From contig NW_026570230.1 in NCBI RefSeq assembly GCF_019649055.1, positions 310,001 to 374,000 of the forward strand: a DNA stretch of 64,000 nt. Direction: 5' to 3'. The stretch comes from Paramacrobiotus metropolitanus (Eukaryota > Tardigrada > Eutardigrada > Parachela > Macrobiotidae). A program made the position numbers and the translations under genes. Under the pieces are notes generated by a model. That model made no database searches. It had not been told where the DNA came from and was given only the letters and a program-made list of their open reading frames with translations. Each line of letters opens with the position of its first letter. The first letter of the stretch is position 1. This document shows, piece by piece, positions 55,281 to 64,000 of the stretch.

Positions 55281-55380
55281 TATCGTGCAACAGGTTGAAT
55301 CCGTTGCGCAATTATGAAGGCCTTGGCCAGAAGAAATATTGACAGGTTCTTAAGTATAGAAAATGGAGTACTTAATATAT

Positions 55381-55634
55381 TGACGTTCTTTAGATACTGG
55401 TACAGTGGTATAGTGTGGTACTGTAGTGCATTCTTACGAGTAAAACAAATTGTTGCCACGGAGGCAGCAATTAGTGCAATAATGTAGAGAAAAATCGGAA
55501 TTGCACGGACCAATTAATGAAAAAAGTGAAAAAATGGCCAGTGCTCACAGGTTCAAGAAAAACTCGTGCGGTAGTCAAATATTAGTTTCCGTCCAAGGGG
55601 GTTTTGCCGAGCGCGGAGCGCTCGGCATACCTTG
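55381..55634 (+). mobile_element. Helitron-derived fragment with 3' end
   Basis: It matches 33267-33494 and then continues into a perfect 9-bp hairpin, GCCGAGCGC/GCGCTCGGC around GGA (55606-55626), ATAC and CTTG at 55631-55634, followed by T. The 5' start is missing; the left side abuts truncated gag of the giant element. Confidence 0.6.
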
Positions 55635-56461
55635 TATTCATACAAGCTTACCGACCAAAACGTATTTATGCGCCGTTTTTATAGACTCGTCAGCGCGTCG
55701 TCAGTTTTAGTCCAGCTTGATCTTAAAAAATTCCATATTTTCCATAGATTTGCCAATAGGTTTTTGTTTGTTTTTAATAACCCGTGGTCAAAAGATAGTT
55801 TCACCAGGTCTTAAGTATAGGAAGCGTCAAGAGCACTCGAAGAAGTATCACTGCACACTGCACAGCAGTAAAAAGTACTTAACATATTGAGTGTAACCAC
55901 GGAGACTATAGCCGATTCATAAATACTTGCTTTTTAGTGTAGATGATAATTATTGTGTATACAGTAAATTAAATTGGTAAACGTACATAAAGGTAAACTA
56001 CAGCGTCCCTTATGTCGCATATACAGTATCTGCGTACGTCAGAACGTAAAAATATCAGAATGTCAGAACGTCAAATGGCAGATGTCAGGTAAATCAGAAC
56101 GTGAAAAATTCAAAACGTCAGAAATTCAGAACGCCAAAACATCAGAATGTCAGAATATTAGAACGTCAGAAAAATTAGACCGTCAGAACGTGAAAAATTA
56201 AGAACGTTAGAAAATTAGAACGTCAAAATGTGAAATATTAAAAACGTCAGAACATAAGAATTTCAGAACGCCAGAACATCAGAACGTCAAAAATTAAATC
56301 GTTAGAAGGTCATTACGTCTTATAGAATACAACTGCAATCATAGTCTAAAAAAACTTTTTTCCATAGTTCTGGCATTTTCATGTTTTTAATGACCTTTCC
56401 AAAAAAAAGCCAATACTATCCAGAACTTAAATGCCGAGCGCGGATGCGCGAGGCTACCTTG
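55635..56461 (+). mobile_element. Helitron-like unit with minisatellite
   Basis: It starts TATTCATACAAGCTTACCG immediately after CTTG (compare the 33237 unit) and ends with GCCGAGCGC-GGAT-GCGCGAGGC, TAC and CTTG at 56458-56461. It carries the satellite at 56030-56310 and encodes nothing. Confidence 0.55.
56030..56310. repeat. ~16-20-bp AT-rich minisatellite
   Basis: Variants of CAGAACGTCAGAAAATTAGA, about 15 copies, with spacing that varies by a few bases. Confidence 0.8.
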
Positions 56462-56464
56462 TAT

Positions 56465-56534
56465 CTACAGGCTGCAGCACATCAGGTGACCACATGGCAC
56501 AGCATGTGGTCACCTGATGTGCTGCAGCCTGTAG
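56465..56534. repeat. Perfect 32-bp inverted repeat (hairpin)
   Basis: The arms 56465-56496 and 56503-56534 are exactly complementary around GCACAG. The left arm starts CTACAGGCTGCAGCACATCA. It begins three bases after the Helitron-like end at 56461. Perfect pairing suggests recent origin or constraint. Confidence 0.95.
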
Positions 56535-57759
56535 CACTGATGAGCATCAGCACATCGCAAATTGCAAAAAAATATTGCACTATCATGAGTAACATAACGA
56601 TAGCATACAGGTGTACAATACATAAATCTTTTTGCCCGAACCGCTTGTCATAATCCATATTTAAGTACTATTATTTAAGATTTTAATGACGTCTCTAGAA
56701 ATGCTGTATATAGAACGTGATGATATAAAAAGAGTTTGCATCATTCAAAACAATCACGAGATGATTATGGTAATACAAATTAAGACTAATATTTAATAAT
56801 ATAATAAACTTGTCCACGAAATGGTCGTCATTATTCGTGATTCTCGCCGCGATTGCAGACTGGCAGTGTGTCATTTTGACGTCACTAACAGACAGGGATT
56901 TTACTGTGCGCCAACAGGAGAACTACGCATGCTCTCTGTTTCTGTTCGGGTGCTGTCATATGCGCGGTGGTGCAATACCGTGGTCATAGCACTGGCGCTT
57001 GATTTAAGAATACTGTAAACATTTTTATCACGCGTTTTTTCCTCGTTTGCAGAGGATGGTTTTCTGTGAATTTTCATGTATCTGCCCAATTAACAAACAG
57101 CATAGTTTGCGAACGCGCGCTGTTTAAAGATTGCCGGGATAAGCACTTGTTGTTATGTGCCTACGATGACTTCCCGTCGCACCTGAGTCGCACGGCTCCC
57201 AACCGCCCCAGGGCGCCATCCCGGCGAGAATCATCAATTGTTGTATTACTGTATTGTGGCACTATTTCTGAGTTACCATACGTGTTTAACGGTTCCGGTT
57301 TCAATTCGGGTTCGGCAACAGCCTGCCCGTGCGTCTCATTCCGGAAAGGCTTTGACATGAAGTAACCGCTTTGCGCCTTATCGCATAGGACCCCCAAAAT
57401 ACTCAAGTCACATAAATAGAGTCACATAAAAAGAAAATACAACTTTTTGTCAACCTTTATTGCGATTTCGTCCCTATATACATACTCGCATATCATTAAA
57501 ATATCAAACCACGATGGGCTTCTATACTTGCAGCAACGTACTGTTTTAAGCACTGGGCTGAACTGTACTGGACTGAACCAAGCCGTCCAAGCCGATGAGA
57601 GAGTAGAGAGCGTCAAAAGATGTTCGGTTACAGTAAAAATGAGCTCCGACTGTAACCCGACTCAGCCATCTCGATACGGTAGGTGGAGCGTACGCTCTAC
57701 GCAGATCCCCTGTTGAAGCATATCGCGCTTTGAGCTCGGTGCAAATTAATAAGTAACAC
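56535..57759. other. No gene recognised
   Basis: Several ORFs of 65-99 codons occur (56821-57018, 57066-57365, 57447-57716) without motifs or consistent composition. I treat them as chance. Confidence 0.45.
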
Positions 57760-58196
57760 TAAGGGTACTCAAACATCCTTTACGAACGGCTCTATAAGTT
57801 ATAGATGCGATTTCTCTTTAACTCTCACTAGCCAATCATAGTTCTCTAAATCAGTTAATGATAAAATAGGTTTGAATGGGTGTTTGCGCATCCCACTTCA
57901 CAGAAGGATAGAAAGTCTAAAACCATTGAAAACAAATTTCAGTACGAGTAGTCCGCAAAAGATATCTGCACATTAGATGCAGGATCCGTTTCAGTTTGCA
58001 CTAGCGATTTCCAACTCAGCGGGCCCTATACCGAAAAGTAACGATTTCGGTACTTTAAGTTAAAGGACTTTAAGTTAAAGAGAGGAAAATTATAGAGCCT
58101 TTTGTCCAATGGCAGTGCAGAGGCGGAGCTAAAAGTTAAAGGATCTGGCCCCTTTAAGTTATAGAGCCACTCGTAAAGGATATTTGTGTACCCTTA
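57760..58196. mobile_element. 437-bp MITE-like element with ~43-bp inverted repeats
   Basis: The left end, TAAGGGTACTCAAACATCC, is repeated inverted at 58196 (TAAGGGTACACAAATATCC read on the minus strand). The match continues through CTTTACGA and GGCTCTATAA. The interior is AT-rich with TTTAAGTTAAAG repeats and no coding sequence. No clear target duplication. Confidence 0.75.
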
Positions 58197-58514
58197 CTGC
58201 GCCTTAGAAAGATTTGATTTGCGTTGTAGTTTGTACCAAAGCTTTATTGTAGAACTAATGGGTTCTTGCTGTTGTGCGAAGTGCTGTAGTGTTTTCCTGC
58301 AAAGCTTTTTCCCATATCCTGGAAGACGGATAAACGTGTTATTCAAGCTGCCAACATGGTGAGGCGTGCAGTTATTGGGTAAAACGTAGAAACGCAGTCT
58401 TTTTACGCTGAAGACGTTTGGTTGTACTTTTTCAGTTATATAATATATCTTTTGTTGTATCAGTAATTGTGAGGTTGTGAAGAATCTGGCGCATCTCCAT
58501 GGCTTTATTGGCAT
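58194..58514 (-). CDS. Unknown small protein, possible mitochondrial-targeted or truncated
   Basis: 106 codons from the ATG at 58514. The N-terminus is Arg-rich and free of acidic residues (MPIKPWRCARFFTTSQLL), which resembles a mitochondrial presequence. The remainder is basic (KRLRFYVLPNN, RLPGYGKKLCRKTLQHF), in the style of a small ribosomal or RNA-binding protein, but I do not recognise it. The stop codon TAA is the first codon of the adjacent TIR element, so the original C-terminus may be lost. It could be a real gene, an exon, or chance. Confidence 0.35.
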   Translation of the reverse strand: MPIKPWRCARFFTTSQLLIQQKIYYITEKVQPNVFSVKRLRFYVLPNNCTPHHVGSLNNTFIRLPGYGKKLCRKTLQHFAQQQEPISSTIKLWYKLQRKSNLSKAQ

Positions 58515-59775
58515 TATATAATTTGTCTCTTTTTTCTAACTATGAACATAAACAAGCATTTGATTTTTTTCAAACGAACATTCGACTTTTTGTGGACAAA
58601 TAACTTTGTGATTGATGTTGTGCTTAATAGTAAGTACATGTGCCCGTTACTGTACTACGGCGATTACGCAGTAGTCTTAAAATTTGACAACATGTAATTA
58701 ATTTGTTTACGATAAATATACAAGGCAGTTTCGCGCACTCGCCCTCGGTACTTAAGTACTGTCTGTACAGAATAGATAATACATTTACCTTTCGTTTTGG
58801 TGGTGATTGGAAAGTTTTTAAATGCTTACATAAAATGTGCGAAGGACTCTTTAAGTGTCAGGAACTAGAGATTTTGCGAGCCTTTCGGATTACATTCCGG
58901 CCTTTCGGACTTATATTTCTTTAGTTAGGAATTTAGGATACGCAATCCCGAAACACATCGAAATTACGTATCTTAATTATATGCGTTAGGATTTTAGGGA
59001 CTACTGCTTTAGTGTACTACTTTCTGGATGAGCCGTAAAACGTACATAGTACAACCCTGCCGCGCCAAGTTTGGACAGTTGCGTGCAATAAATTATAAAA
59101 TATTTCTTTGTACTGTTTCGTCTTTGTTCCTGCACTTTTTTAGTATATTTTTTTATTGCGGATCTAGCGCCATTAAAATCGTTACGGTGTGATATGCCAG
59201 TAGCGAGCTAAGCGGTGAGTTAAGGGGTGGGGTGGTGGCCATTTTCAGGATACTTATAAATACCCTTCTAAAAACTTCGCCAAGCAATCTAATTCTGGGG
59301 ACTTTTGTGAAAACTGCTGAGTGGCCCAAAAGGTGTCTATTACGGGTTACCAAAAGAAGCTTGGGGTACCGGTGCTCGGGTACCGTGACTTCGAAACGCT
59401 CCCATAGACTTGTATGTTAAAGTAAGTACACGTCCCGAACAATAGGGTTGCCTAGCGCACAAGCGTTGGTAAGGTTGAGTTTATGTTATCCATGCATGAC
59501 ACATGGATGATACTAGATTTTTTTAAACTTTTGAAGATTATCTACTACACAGACGGGGAGACTAGGGTGTCAAATAAATGGCAGACCAGCTCGGCAAAGC
59601 TGGAGTTAAAAAAAGTTATCTTTGTTGTTTTACTTTCTCGGGACAGAACTGCTCGGACTGGCCTTTGGAAAACCAAGAAAGGGTGCGGCCTTCGGCATCA
59701 GTCTGCTACATATTTCAAAAAAATCGTAATGAAGCGGACCGCCGTGATTGCGATTTCTTATATTTCTTGATCTCT
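58515..59775. other. No gene recognised
   Basis: AT-rich DNA. ORFs at 58703-58924 and 59483-59770 are unsupported. Confidence 0.45.
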
Positions 59776-59779
59776 TAGA

Positions 59780-60005
59780 CCACTTTGGTTTCTTATGTTT
59801 CTTAGGTTTTCTTAGGTTATCTCAGATTTCTTTAATTCACAAATCTTAAATCTCAGTTTCTTAGGTTTCTTAGTTTTCTTAGGTTTCTTAGCTTTCTTAG
59901 ACTGCTTAAGTTTCTTAGCTTTCTTAGGCTGCTTAGGTTTCTTAGGTTTTCTTAGGTTTCTTAAGTTTTCTTAGGTTATCTCAGATTTCTTAAATTTACT
60001 TAGTT
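59780..60005. repeat. TTTCTTAGG simple repeat
   Basis: About 20 imperfect copies of TTTCTTAGG/TTTTCTTAGGT. Confidence 0.85.
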
Positions 60006-60259
60006 TTCTTTGCGGTTGGGTTACCCGATGCGAAGTGTGCACTGCGTAAAAATCGTCCGCCGCAACTTTATGTACGGATGTAGATCCCGTAAACTGGTTA
60101 TATGAAAACTAAACATCTCTAGCAGGTCTTCGGCCTCTCGTGTTAGACCGCGGTAATCTCCGCTTCTGCTCATCCGATCTTCATGCTTCAGAATGTTTTG
60201 AAAACCTCTCAATGTGGCGGGTGATCTAAGACCAGTCGTTGTTTGCTGAATTCAGAACC

Positions 60260-60440
60260 GCTAAGTATTAGTCCATGTATGTCTATGGAGGCCCATAGCA
60301 ACAAGCCGTTTTTTGGGGCCTGTTTTGCCATCTTGAGGCGCAAAATATTGGCAGTGCCCCTGCGACGAATATTGGCAGTGACGTTGCGACGAATTTGACG
60401 CACTTTATCGCGTCGAAATCGACCGACGCGTTGGCCCGAT
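60260..60440. repeat. Dispersed repeat D, copy 1
   Basis: It begins near TATGTCTATGGAGGCCCAT, with AGCAACAAGCCGTTTTTTGG and a CGCGTCGAAATCG end. Related copies lie at 62560-62790, 63215-63390 and 63768-63865, all in the same orientation. Confidence 0.7.
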
Positions 60441-60471
60441 CATCGTGGTCGTGTGCTTAGCATGTATAACA

Positions 60472-60518
60472 GGTTACGGATGTAGAAAACCAGTTTACGG
60501 AGGACTACATCCGTAACC
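60472..60518. repeat. 14-bp inverted repeat, 19-nt loop
   Basis: GGTTACGGATGTAG and CTACATCCGTAACC. The right half recurs at 63441-63454, next to the same GATTTTTCGCTCG sequence. Confidence 0.8.
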
Positions 60519-60796
60519 GATTTTTCGCTCGCTAATATTTGGCCGGAGGAGAGGCCGAAAACCTGCAAGAGATGTACAGTATTCATATAACAAGCTGAGC
60601 ACGGATGAATATTGGCTTACGACTATTCAGAAAATTCTGTGTCATAACATTAGAATGTGAACCCATTTATTCGAGGCTAGGAAAACAAGAAACAAAAAGA
60701 TCGAGATTCCTCGGAAGCTAGTATTTTAACCGTGCATTCGCTTGGTTATTTTTTAATCCGACCGTGGACTACACGAAACGCAGATGCGAATTCAAA

Positions 60797-60852
60797 GCTT
60801 TTCCTGTTTAAGCTTTTCCTGTTTAAGCTTTTCCTTTTTCAGCTTTTCCTGA
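60797..60852. repeat. 17-bp tandem repeat
   Basis: Nearly four copies of AGCTTTTCCTGTTTA. Confidence 0.8.
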
Positions 60853-61470
60853 GTACAGTGTAGTGTGATCGCGGTAACAGACTAGCCTATGTTAACCCTA
60901 TGGGATCCATGGTCACAAGCATTTGAGTGACCACTGGACTGGGGGTTCTGAATATTGCCAACACCGATTGGTCTTAGATCACCCGCCAGACCGAGAGGTT
61001 TGCAGAACATTTTAAAGCAGGAAAATCGGATGAGCAGAAGCTGAGATTACCGCGGTCTAACAGCAGAGGCCAAACACCTGCAAGAGATGTTTAGTATTCA
61101 TATAACAAGCTGAGCACGGATGAATATTGGCTTACGAATGGGCAAATAAATTAGTTTAAAATTCATACGTTGCAGCGTATTCGAGAAAGCAGTAACAGTT
61201 ATTTCTTTTGTTTGAAAACAGTTGGTTTTTGTATAAGAAAACAGATTTTGTTCAGTTTATCGGATTTAACAAATGACAGGGAATGCTTTGCGGTCAACTT
61301 GCGGTTGTATCAGCTGAAAATTTCAATTTTAATTTTAATATTCATAAGTTGCGGTGTATTCAAGGTATTAGTATTCGATTTTATGTGAAATAAGAGCTAG
61401 CATTCAGTTTATGAATGGGAATATTCTGCGGGGAGACAGGATCTTTTTGTAGACAGGGAATGTTCGGTAG

Positions 61471-61797
61471 TCAGTTTCCGGTGGCTACAGCTGAAGTTCT
61501 TCCTTTTTTTGTTGTTTGGGCTGGTGGCTCGCCAACAAGCGGGCGTTTAGTGGCATTGTCGGTTGCGTTAACTGTTTGAACTTCTTCTTCCGATTCCGGG
61601 TCAATCAGGCCGATTTCCAATGCCCAGTTCTTGATGGTCAGTGCCGGTAAACTTTCAGAAATGTAAAAATATGTCTTGTTGTAGGCGGATTGGAGACCAC
61701 CATTGTTGTAGCTGGTGTGGATAAGGTTATGAAAGAAAACAATCTTTTTCTCGTAGACAGTTGGCATGAAGATCAAGTGAAAAACTTCAAGAAACAC
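61471..61797 (-). CDS. ORF inside the inverted-repeat element, unknown
   Basis: 108 codons. The first half is hydrophobic/aromatic (FHLIFMPTVYEKKIVFFHNL), the middle has NWALEIGLIDPESEEEVQ, and the end is basic (KRPLVGEPPAQTTKKGRT). Composition is protein-like, and position within the element suggests a terminal exon of an element-encoded protein. No family recognised. Could be chance. Confidence 0.3.
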   Translation of the reverse strand: MFLEVFHLIFMPTVYEKKIVFFHNLIHTSYNNGGLQSAYNKTYFYISESLPALTIKNWALEIGLIDPESEEEVQTVNATDNATKRPLVGEPPAQTTKKGRTSAVATGN

Positions 61798-62194
61798 AGA
61801 GGCGAAGCCAAAGCTGTTTCATGTTTGAGCTAATTGAGTACATACAGTGTACTGTGACCGTGGTAACAGACCAGCCCATGTTAGCCCTATGGCATCCATG
61901 GTAACTAGCTTTCAAGTGACCACTGGGCTTGAAGTTCTGCATATAACAAACAACGATTAATCTTAGATCACCCGCCAGGCCGAGCGGTTCCCAGAACATT
62001 CTAAAGTGAGAAAATTGGATGAGTAGGAGCTGAGATCATAGCGAACAAAGAGGAGAGGCAGAAAACCTGCAAGAGATGTATAGTATTCATATAACCAGTT
62101 TACGGGATCTACATCCGCACACAAACTTTTGCGGCGCAAGTTTGTTACGCAATGCACACTTCGCAACGGTTGATTGCATTGGTCCCAGCCGCTA

Positions 62195-62460
62195 AAAAAA
62201 CTACGAAAGCTAAGAAAGAGAAATCTAAGAAAACTTGAAACACCCTAAGAAACCTGAAAAAAAAGAAACCCAAGAAATAAAAGAAACCTAAGAAACCTAA
62301 CAAACCTAACAAACCTGAGAAACCTAAGAATACCTAAGAATACCTAAGAAACCTGAGAATACCTAAGAAAACCTAAGAAACCTAAGAGCCTAAGAAACCT
62401 AAGAAAACCTAAGAAAACCTAAGAAACCTAAGAAACCTAAGATATCTAAGAAATATCGTA
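62195..62460. repeat. CCTAAGAAA simple repeat
   Basis: About 25 imperfect copies of AAGAAACCT, complementary to the repeat at 59780-60005. Confidence 0.85.
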
Positions 62461-62559
62461 AATGAAAGAATACGGGGTATACCGATCACGCTGGTGGGAT
62501 TGACTGCGATTAATTTTTGCACATATTTCTTAAATTTTCAATACTTTGTAACGTGCGAA

Positions 62560-62790
62560 TGCCGAAGGCCGCGGTCTGTCTCGGTTTTTCCGAACGGTCC
62601 GCAAACAGACAATGTATTTACCTTGTATGTCTATGGGGGCCCATGGCAACAATTTGTTTTTTGGGGCTACTCCTTCCCTTTTGGGGCGTATCGATGGCGC
62701 AATCGCGTAAGAACATTCGCGTCGTTGAGACGAATTTAACGCACTTGGCCGCGTCGAAATCGGTTCAGCCGTTCGCCCAAACAATGGCTA
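62560..62790. repeat. Dispersed repeat D, copy 2
   Basis: It includes GCCGAAGGCCGCGGTCTG, TATGTCTATGGGGGCCCATG, AACGCACTTGGCCGCG and a GTTCGCCCAAACA end. Confidence 0.7.
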
Positions 62791-63214
62791 CATTATCGAT
62801 CGTGTATACGTGGTTACGGATGTAGATAACCAGTTTACGGCGTACACTTGGCTTGAAAAGTAAATACACGAACCCTTAGAAACCTGTGCGTGGACACCGT
62901 GACCGGTTTCGCGGTTTTTTTCGCAGACAGTTGACGGATAGCGCCTACCTTTTTTTATCTACCTAATTTTATTTACTATTAGGGATACAGCATAATTTTT
63001 TTCGTTGTACTACTGAGTACTTTTATTCGCACAGTACAGAAGCCGGTTGACCTTTTTTTGGCATATATGAGGGTATTAAGAAAGCTTGAATTTATATTTA
63101 TTTATTGGGTAGGGTCGTTAATTTTGTTTTGTGAGTACCGTTGGAATTTAGTGATATCAGCAAATGGTAAAAATTTATTCGGATTCTTGTTCTGCTGTAC
63201 TAGTACTGTGTTTG
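62791..63214. other. No gene recognised
   Basis: Starts with a partial GTTACGGATGTAG..AACCAGTTTACGG block shared with 60472-60500, then AT-rich DNA. Confidence 0.45.
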
Positions 63215-63480
63215 GAACGAGGTCCGAAGCCGAGGCGTGCAGGCCCATGGCAACAATTTGTTTTCTGAGGCTCCGGTTTTCCCCTTGAGGCGCACCAGGT
63301 TGGCTATAGTGCAGGATTACCCGCTTGGGTGCGACGTTTCAGGCGCACTTCACCGCGTCAAAATCGGCCTACCCGTTCGTCCAAACATAATTTTCTTAGC
63401 AAAGACCGTCATGGCTGGTCACCTACCAGTTTACGGAGGACTACATCCGTAACCGATTTTTCGCTCGTCAGTATGTTTTT
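63215..63480. repeat. Dispersed repeat D, copy 3, with CTACATCCGTAACC block
   Basis: GGCCCATGGCAACAATTTG, CGCGTCAAAATCGG and CGTCCAAACA match copy 2. ACCAGTTTACGGAGGACTAC follows, as after copy 1. Confidence 0.65.
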
Positions 63481-63767
63481 TTTGCCAGATTCGATGGCTT
63501 TCAATTTACCCGAATGCGTGGCGTGTAAAATAAACCATTTTCCGGGGTCCTGCTCATTAATTCTTTTTTTGCTGCACACTGATGCCGGTGGGCCAGGTGG
63601 TTCTCGTGTCGTTTATACTTGTGAGACAGTACTTGTGAAAATGACGTGAGACAAATTTTCTGAAAATTTAAACGAAATTTACAGGGCAAATTTTGCCGTT
63701 GTTTTATTCGTATTTTTTTCCTCATTTCTAGCATTTTCCTGTGGTTTCTTTGATTTGCTAGCGAAGC
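63481..63767. other. No gene recognised
   Basis: AT-rich DNA without a supported ORF. Confidence 0.4.
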
Positions 63768-63865
63768 GATGCCGAAAGCCGCGGTCTGCCTCTGCCGCTC
63801 AAACTGTACAAATCGTTGTAACTATGTCTATGAAGGCCCATAGCAACAAGCCGGTTTTTTTGTTT
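63768..63865. repeat. Dispersed repeat D, copy 4 (truncated)
   Basis: GCCGAAAGCCGCGGTCTG then TATGTCTATGAAGGCCCAT and AGCAACAAGCCGG; the 3' half is missing. Confidence 0.65.
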
Positions 63866-64000
63866 GCCCAATAAAGTACATTAAGAAGCCTAATGTTTTC
63901 GCCTGTTTTCTTAGTTTTGTAATTTATTTTTATGTGAAACTTTTAACTAATATTTTGCGTGTCTAATATGGCTTAGAAGATTAACTACATGTTTTAAAAT

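Larger units (their letters stand above)
34400..55330 (-). mobile_element. Giant Ty3/Gypsy-like retroelement, decayed
   Basis: On the minus strand, gag, aspartic protease, RT, RNase H and integrase lie in Ty3/Gypsy order across 55.3-46.1 kb. A further ~9.6 kb of coding-like sequence continues after integrase (45.7-36.0 kb), then GC-rich non-coding DNA. Stops and frameshifts occur in every gene. The 5' end of gag is cut near 55300 next to Helitron-derived DNA, and no pair of LTRs was identified, so both limits are approximate. Base composition is clearly more GC-rich than the flanks. Confidence 0.75.
59780..62465. mobile_element. Large inverted-repeat (foldback) element with CCTAAGAAA-type termini
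   Basis: The left outer part is a TTTCTTAGG simple repeat (59780-60005) and the right outer part its complement, CCTAAGAAA (62195-62460). Inside these, 60005-60250 matches the reverse complement of 61930-62180 (shared ATGTAGATCCCGTAAACTGG). A ~260-bp block at 60850-61110 is repeated in direct orientation at 61840-62100. One minus-strand ORF (61471-61797) lies between. No transposase domain recognised. Confidence 0.6.

Noticed and set aside
33267-55607. Interpreting the 228-bp direct repeats as LTRs of the giant element
   Set aside because: The right copy ends in a Helitron-like hairpin plus CTTG and the left copy starts with a Helitron-like TC end. Their positions do not fit intact LTR ends. 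A dot plot for true LTRs would settle it.
59780-60005. Telomere-like array
   Set aside because: The TTTCTTAGG units are irregular, internal, and inverted at 62195-62460, so they are element-linked simple repeats.

Overview
The window looks like repeat-dense, largely heterochromatin-like nuclear DNA of a eukaryote. An animal, probably an invertebrate, is the best guess, because a Helitron, a tyrosine-recombinase (DIRS/Ngaro-like) retrotransposon, an R2/NeSL-like non-LTR element and a very large Ty3/Gypsy-like element occur together, one with a spliceosomal-type GT-AG intron. I cannot name the species. No rRNA, tRNA, CRISPR array or recognisable host housekeeping gene was found. Almost all convincing coding sequence belongs to mobile elements.

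Region by region. 1-8.7 kb: the 3' part of an autonomous Helitron (PIF1-type helicase, 488-nt intron, one frameshift) is followed head-to-tail by at least four non-autonomous Helitron-like units. Each has a GC-rich hairpin plus a CTAG or CTTG end, and each is filled with minisatellite DNA. A small TIR element is nested in the third unit of the array. 9.3-11.6 kb: a 36-bp perfect palindrome, a 1.74-kb array of a 15-bp GC-rich unit, and a 43-nt hairpin. 12.2-17.3 kb: a tyrosine-recombinase retrotransposon (gag, RT-RNase H with one stop, recombinase) with short split repeats at both ends. 17.3-26.9 kb: AT-rich DNA with satellites, an ~870-bp segmental duplication and two inverted-repeat elements, one flanked by TTAA. 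27.0-30.0 kb, minus strand: a broken R2/NeSL-group retrotransposon. 30.3-33.5 kb: two MITE-like elements, a ~50-bp minisatellite and a Helitron 3' end.

34-55.3 kb, minus strand: a decayed giant Ty3/Gypsy-like element. Gag, protease, a linker domain, RT, RNase H and integrase occupy 55.3-46.1 kb. A further ~9.6 kb of coding-like sequence (45.7-36.0 kb) follows integrase. It includes a coiled coil, long proline/serine-rich and acidic stretches, and four successive modules that look like winged-helix folds. I do not recognise these accessory proteins. Direct copies of a ~228-bp Helitron-derived sequence lie on both sides of this element.

55.6-64 kb: another Helitron-like unit with a minisatellite, a perfect 32-bp inverted repeat, a TIR element abutting a small unknown ORF, a large inverted-repeat element whose arms begin and end in CCTAAGAAA-type simple repeats, and several copies of a dispersed repeat.

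The genes do not form a host pathway. They work, or once worked, as replication modules of separate elements. The recurring theme is Helitron ends coupled to tandem repeats. The least explained item is the accessory half of the giant retroelement.
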